The notes beneath the pieces were generated by a model. The model was not told the DNA's origin and searched no databases. It saw only the letters and a list, made by a program, of their open reading frames with translations. From assembly GCA_963855995.1 (NCBI GenBank), contig OY979716.1:41315818-41379817 (forward strand): 64,000 nt of DNA. Direction: 5' to 3'. Position numbers and translations under genes: made by a program. Source of the DNA: Muricea muricata. Lineage: Eukaryota > Cnidaria > Anthozoa > Malacalcyonacea > Plexauridae. This document shows, piece by piece, positions 58,467-64,000 of this stretch (position 1 is its first letter; each line of letters opens with the position of its first letter).

Positions 58467-61387
58467 TGTGATATCTTTTAATATTAAGTTGAATTTATTA
58501 ATCGATATAGATCGAAGACTAACTCTTGACTAACTTTTGACTAACTAAAAAAGATCAAGATGGATGAAGTAAACTGAGTAACGTTTCCAGTAACTAATTT
58601 ACTTGGTATTCCATGTTCCTCAAAGATAGACTTCATATTTGCAATTACAGTGTTTGATTGGATATTGGGAAGCTTTCAGATCACAGGAAACTTACTGAGA
58701 TAGTCCGATACTGGGAGATAAGATTCACTGTTCCAAAAGAACAAATCTGAGCCAAGTGTTGGTTTAGGTGGAATATCGTGAGGTGTATGTGGTTCCTTTA
58801 CATTTGCATGCTGATTGTGTTGACAAGGACTACAGCCCTTTATCATGTTCTCAACATCAGCATTAATATTGGCCCAGAGCATGGAACCTTTAGCTCGAAG
58901 TTTGCATTTTTCTTCGCCTTGATGTGCATAATGAAGCTGCGCGAGGACTTCTACCATTGGCAACTGTGAGCTCATCACGATAATTCCAGTATCGGTGAAG
59001 GTGTGATGGACAGTCCGCTTTCTTATCTGGCCATCCGTGGCTGATAAAGGGTTTAAGCGAACTAAGAACAGGATCCTTAGCTGTTTCCGTCTGGATCTGC
59101 TCGACTCTGGTTGGACATGCGTTCAGGTGCATATGTAGCTCATTGATAGACACGTCAAGTCCTTTGACTGTATCTGCATTGCATGGGTTTAAACGTGACA
59201 GCGCATCAGCCAGTGGTATCTATGTCATATTTCTGGATATGTAGCATCATCCTGGCAATATGTGGAGGTGGCCTGGATAGGTGTTTCTTAAAGATGCTCT
59301 CTAGAGGTTTATGATCTGTTTCAAGTGTAACATGTCAACCATAGGCGTAGTAGTGGAATTTCTCTAAGCCATACACAATCTGAGCATCTCTTGTTCAATA
59401 TTGGAATAACGACGCTCAGTTTCTGAAAGGAGTTTACTGCGATATTCCCCTGGGCCTTTGCTTTGAAGCAACGTAGCTCCTAACCCACGCATAGACGAAT
59501 CTACTTAAACGGTAACCGGCTTATTACCATCAAAGTACTGGAGACTACCGAGGGAGGCAATTAGCTCCTTCACCTTATCTGCTGCCTTCTGGTGTTCAAG
59601 ATTCCATTGAAATTCATTGACGCCCTTGGTGAGGTCCCACAAGATTGCTGAAACAGAAGCTGGATTTGGAATGTATTGACCAAGGAAGGTCTGCAGGTCT
59701 GCACGGCTTGTGGATGGATCCATATTTCTTATGGCTTGGACTTTCTGAGGGTCTGGTTTGAGACCAGCAGCACTAATAGTGCAATATGCGCTCCATAACT
59801 GCCTTTAGATTCTTATCATATTCACTGCGAGTTCTGCCAAAATATAATGATATCATCAGCTATCCCTGCTACTCCAGGAAGATCACCAAACACTTTGTCA
59901 ACCTTCTTCTGAAAAATATCTTGAGCACATATTAGTTCAAAAGGGAGACGGAAGACGATCTACCATGGAGAGAATTGAATGTAGCACACAGGGAACTTTG
60001 GTGACCTAACTTTATATTCCAGTAATCACTTCTAGCATCAACAATCGAAAAATATTGAGCACCATTTAACTTTGGTAGTATCTCATCAATAATTGGAGTG
60101 TGGTGATTAGGGCACTTAATAGCTGTTTAAATCTTTGGGGTCCAGGCACAGCCTGAGTGATCCATTTGGCTTTGTTACACAAACAAGTGATTTAACCCAA
60201 TCAGTGGGTTCTAAAACTTTGGTTATAACACCTTGTGCTTCTAAAAAATCAAGCTCTCTCTTTACCAGTTCTTGGAGGGCTTCTGGAACCCAGTGTGGTG
60301 GATGTATTACGGGTGAAACCGCTGGATCTAGCATAATATGAAATTCTCCCAGAAAGCACCCAATACCACTAAAACAATCAGCATACTCACGAAGAAGTGC
60401 TTCCTCCGGGTCACTCTGACAGGAGTCGTGGGCAGCCTGTTTCGAAACTGGTTGATTTGTTATAGAACAATTTAGTGTCACTAATTGCGACATTTCCTAC
60501 ATTTGGAATTGAATGCTGGACAAAGGGACCTCTTTGTTTGGTCATGCTTTGTTCCACAGTTCCCACAAATTTTAGAGTGGAGCTGATATTTACCATTATA
60601 CCAGATTTGGTTAAGGCATTTATTCATGTGGAAAGAGGCTCTGGATTTCTTATATCAGCTAATTGCAATGTTGCGGCTCCAGCAGTCCTAGCAATGTCAA
60701 TAGCTTTAGTTAAAGCTAGACTGGCATCATGCTCGAGTAACTTTGCCTGGACTCTAGGGTCACTGGAACCAAAAATTAGGGCATCTATAACATGCTCATC
60801 AACATTAGTGTACTTACATTCCTTGACGAGAATTCTAACTTTTTTAATAAAACAGTCCACTGATTCACCTTATTTTGCTTCAGGACACGAGGCTTGTATT
60901 GTGCAAGGCAAAAGTTACTCTTCGGCGCAACATATTTTTCAAATTTGGTCCAATATGTATCCAACTTTGTACTCTGTTTCTGTCAGCGACCATGTTGACA
61001 CGAGCTCAATTCCTACGTCACCGGTCCATATTAACAGATAACTTATTTTCTCGCCTTAACTCTTTTCTTTTAAGGGTCCAGAAAAATACAGTTCACAAGT
61101 GGCTTTGAATTCTTTAACGCTTGAGGTAAATCGGTGGCACTCCAATCCATGCAAGGACTCAGAAGCCCAGTGAGTTCAGCCATCTTCAATCGAAATATCA
61201 AAAATAACAGCAACAAATTCTAACCTGTTTACCAACCTGGTAAACCAAAATTCATGCTTTATTTCTCGTGCAAGGATCCCACACCTGACACCATGTGATA
61301 TCTTTTTATATTAAGTTGAATTTATTAATCGATATAAATCAAAGACTAACTCTAGACTAACTTAACTAACTAAAAAAGATCAAGATG
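58467..61387 (-). mobile_element. Ty3/Gypsy-like LTR retrotransposon remnant
   Basis: Short direct repeats bound decayed gag-pol sequence: 58467-58563 and 61294-61387 share tgtgatatctttt, aattaagttgaatttattaat-like sequence, and ctaactaaaaaagatcaaga. On the minus strand, the base after the upstream repeat starts TGGTGTCAGGTGTGGGATC, a plausible primer-binding site. Both repeats lose similarity after aagatgg, so they may be partial LTRs. Confidence 0.75.
58676..61180 (-). pseudogene. Gypsy gag-pol, fragmented
   Basis: From high to low coordinates: gag start near 61180 (MAELTGLLSPCMDW), a gag piece at 60860-60624 (KVRILVKECKYTNVDEHVID), RT fingers at 60493-60116 (DFLEAQGVITKVLEPTDWVK, then VTKPNGSLRLCLDPKDLN), the catalytic IADDIIIF near 59845, RNase H at 59723-59505 (FQWNLEHQKAADKVKELIAS), and the integrase zinc finger at 58978-58800 (LHYAHQGEEKCKLRAKGS, MIKGCSPCQ). 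Frameshifts and stops separate these pieces. The integrase core is cut off after about 58676. Confidence 0.8.
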
Positions 61388-61399
61388 GCGGTGCTATTT

Positions 61400-61985
61400 A
61401 ACCACATGGCATGCAAATTACTGTCCATATATGGTAACACACAGGTATACCATGACACCTTTCATTTCTTCAATATTTCTGACAAGGTCTTTGGACCAAT
61501 AGCAATCTTTTGACTTGGACATATCCCACCTACAAAAGTTCAGGGTAAAATAACAATTTGCTGGAGATGTTTTATGTGCATAACATAAAATACAAACTGA
61601 TTGCTAAAAATTACTTAACTTTCATTTGAAGATATTTTACAATATATACAGGAATATGTAGAATTTGCAGCATTCATTCCAAGCAATGTCAACAAAAACT
61701 AGTAAGAACAAAATAGTACTAATCACGAAATTAGATATTAAAAAAGAACAATTGATAAAACAAATAGGAAACATTGGGGCATCTAGTATCACAATTAAGT
61801 TCAACATTTGTTTTCTACTTGAAATGTAGAATATGTACTCATCAAAAGCACCTTACAGTCTCCTCCCAGATAGAATTCCAATGCAATATCTTGCCCATCA
61901 ATACTTGTTGTACCTTTCTTAATGAGATCATTTATTTCATGAAAAATAGGTGCGCCATGCGTACATGTATCTGCGAAGCAAAGTG
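61400..61985 (-). pseudogene. Two exon fragments of an unnamed element-associated protein
   Basis: An exon after a cag acceptor near 61972 reads [20 protein letters not shown], then [20 protein letters not shown], and runs into a stop. The LEFFLGGDYKFLLM pattern recurs in cnidarian repetitive proteins. A second minus frame near 61520 reads MSKSKDCYWSKDLVRNIEEM to a TAA. They may or may not belong together. Confidence 0.35.
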
Positions 61986-62195
61986 GGAAAGAGGTAAAAG
62001 CTTCATAAATATGGTTAAATAATGGCCGTTTAGCTAGTGAAACGGTAAAGAAGCCGGAACAGATCTAATGGCAGAACCTGGACGTATTCAAAACATTGGG
62101 CTAAGTAAATTTAGCCGGTGAAAGAATTTATGTGTCTGCGTAAGCAGATAATATCACGAAAGCTCTCATTGGCTGGAGGCATCAATAAATAACGC

Positions 62196-62300
62196 CATGT
62201 GTATTTGATATCTACACTCTGTGATATCATATTTTTATTGTTAAAATAATAAAAATATAGTATCACAGAGTAGAGATATCAAATACATTTATACACATGG
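62196..62300. mobile_element. About 105-bp palindromic MITE
   Basis: ccatgtgtatttgatatcta and the following gatatcatatttttatt pair with aataaaaatatagtatcac and the sequence to cacatgg at 62300. The loop is only a few bases. Confidence 0.8.
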
Positions 62301-62401
62301 TATTATTTGAATGAACTTTGACCCAAAAAGTATTATTACTCCAATACCAATTCTACAGCTTATCTGTAACAACACTAACTGTTTCTACAAAATTATTATT
62401 T

Positions 62402-62507
62402 AACAATTATTTGCTGAAAACGAGGTGATTATCGGGGAATATTCACCGAGACGAAGTCGAGGTGAATATTCCCTGAAAATCACCGAGCCTGAGGCGAATA
62501 ATTGTTT
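62402..62507. mobile_element. About 106-bp palindromic repeat
   Basis: aacaattatttgctgaaaac through gaatattcaccgag mirrors ctcgaggtgaatattccctg-like sequence through gaataattgtt. The centre is cgagacgaagtcgaggtg. Short elements of this kind are frequent in cnidarian DNA. Confidence 0.8.
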
Positions 62508-62748
62508 TAATATTTTTACACAAGTGAATTTACAGAACAACTGGCCTTTTAAAAAATTTATTATTTTTGCAGGCAGCTCACAAACAAAATCACAAATATA
62601 AGGACGCACAGGTAATTTATCATGTGATAAAAACAACAATGTGATCGAATAGTTGAATCGCTGGTCGCTTAGTTAACAGTTAAAATTTATTAAACGTTGT
62701 TTGGAGACTCTTTATGTATAAAGAATAGACGAAAATATTAAAATCAAA

Positions 62749-64000
62749 TTAGTTCTCAACAAGAAAGTCATTATATGTCTTGTTGACATTAATATTAAAC
62801 AAGAAGGAACAGTTTTTAAATGTGCCCGAAGGAAGAATTGCTCCAGGGTTGACTCCATTTGCAACCAAATAATTCTCATCTTGGCAACTGAGATACATTT
62901 GTTGTGATGCTGGTAAAGTAGGGATCAATTCATGTTCTGGTCTGGAAGGAACTGCAGCAGGAGAAGCAGTGACAGGCAGCTGATTCTCATCTACGCTAAC
63001 AAAATGTGTGAGTGCTGTTGACATTTCTTTGAACTGGTTCAAGGTCGGCCGTTTGTAGTAGCTTTCAATGCTCGTCTCGGATCTATGCCCAGTGATTGCC
63101 TTTAATATTGCGTGTCTCAAAGTTTTGAGAGGAAAGAACAGTAATGGTTGTAGCTCGGAGTGAGTGGTTTGTCAAGTATGGAGAGATTTCTGCATTTGTT
63201 GTCATATTTTTAGCATGTTCTCCAGAGAATTTTGACCAAGTTTATGGGCATCATACCAAACAATGCAGCTTTTCGGGTTGAACCTGCTTGACACCTCTTT
63301 CGGTCTTTGGAATAGAGCATTTATATCTGGATTTATGTGGGACAGGAAAGTCTTGATGACTTGCACAGGACATCTTGCAGACCCTGGCTGCGAAAAGATT
63401 TTCCTGTCAGAATGATCTTCAGTGCCTTCGAGGCCGCCAGTATGATTTTTACTCGCAAGGACCGTGCCGGGCTCGCTTTTATTCAACTCGAAGTATTCTC
63501 CATCAGGGTTCTTCATCAAGCGGAGCATGGATTTTTTCATCGCTGATTGGTTTTTCCTTCCTCTTTTCCCAAAGTAGAAGGATATAAAGAACCATGATGT
63601 CTGAAGGAGGACTCTTGGGTCTTGTGTTGTCGCATCGCCAAGCTGTCCCTTCTCGTACAGAGTTTGGATTAACTTGCTATTTACCGGTTTCTTATGGACA
63701 GTTCCTGCTATTTGACCACTGCTGCTTAAATGTTTTAGGTAAGAGTTTAAAGTTTTATTTGCCTCATTGAACAGTTGGCTGTCGCATATGCTGAATGCTT
63801 TGTTGTGTGGGGCTGACTTCAGATGTCGGTCGAGGGCCGCTCTAATGGGCAAGCAAGTGGTTTTCTTGTAAAAACCTCTGCCGTTTTTTCCTATGGATAG
63901 ATAAAATTTTGAGAGGCATTTATTCATCTTGCTAATTTCCATTTGTTCAAAAGGACAAGTGAACTCTGTTTGTTGTTGATACCATTCTGTTTATTAAAAG
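62749..64000 (-). pseudogene. Crypton-like tyrosine recombinase, frameshifted and cut by the window end
   Basis: The frame is open from the window edge. FEQMEISKMNKCLSKFYLS and IRAALDRHLK form the DNA-binding part. The first catalytic arginine is in YFGKRGRKNQSAM. NHSLRATTITVLSS gives the H-x-x-R box near 63150, TGHRSETS the second histidine and SIESYYKRP the nucleophilic tyrosine near 63060. These lie in three different frames, with shifts near 63205 (a run of five A) and near 63125, so this copy is dead though its catalytic set is still recognisable. The C-terminus ends with a stop at about 62749. The N-terminus lies beyond 64000. The type also occurs in vertebrate proteins with the DUF3504 domain. 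Confidence 0.75.

Overview
The window looks like accessory, repeat-dominated nuclear DNA of an invertebrate animal. It is AT-rich, its genes have GT-AG introns, and it carries a mixture of transposon families that is typical of cnidarians. An anthozoan is my best guess, by inference from family content only. I see no bacterial-type operons, rRNA, tRNA or CRISPR. Only three protein-coding units look intact after splicing by eye: a SET-domain (KMT5A-like) methyltransferase at 6382-11077 on the minus strand, a HECT ubiquitin ligase carried inside a transposon at 29796-34352 on the minus strand, and a small two-exon protein resembling the P2X7 cytoplasmic domain at 44363-44910 on the minus strand.

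Layout. 1-5 kb: a 542-bp tandem repeat, inverted-repeat (foldback) elements and one candidate first exon. 6.4-11.1 kb: the SET gene, whose last intron holds a 5'-truncated Penelope-like element bounded by 218-bp inverted repeats. 13.4-19.5 kb: a 6.1-kb foldback element with terminal inverted repeats and a perfect 10-bp target duplication. One arm has grown a 166-bp satellite, and a second Penelope-like element with an inverted partial copy sits inside it. 20-26.3 kb: palindromic MITEs, three tandem-repeat families and a small LINE scrap. One 587-bp MITE inserted into a 155-bp tandem repeat, so its empty site can be read within the window. 26.86-27.06 kb is a run of Ns.

27.06-34.53 kb is the most interesting unit: a transposon with terminal inverted repeats and two convergent genes whose start codons lie about 50 bp inside the repeats. 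The left gene is an integrase-like DDE transposase broken by two stop codons. The right gene is an apparently uninterrupted 880-codon, five-exon gene with a 7-residue repeat tract, a CUE-like ubiquitin-binding segment and a C-terminal HECT domain that keeps its cysteine. It is followed by 4.1 kb of uninterrupted TATG tetranucleotide repeat.

38.7-64 kb is a graveyard of other mobile elements, mostly on the minus strand: a P-loop NTPase of superfamily-3 helicase type, a hAT transposase, an IS630/Tc1-type transposase on the plus strand, a THAP-bearing Kolobok-like transposase with a nested hAT-type MITE, a LINE, a Ty3/Gypsy element with short LTRs and a Crypton-like tyrosine recombinase cut by the window end. 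Between them lie fragments of protein families that recur in such genomes and that I cannot name. Apart from the two genes of the HECT transposon there is no sign that these genes work together.
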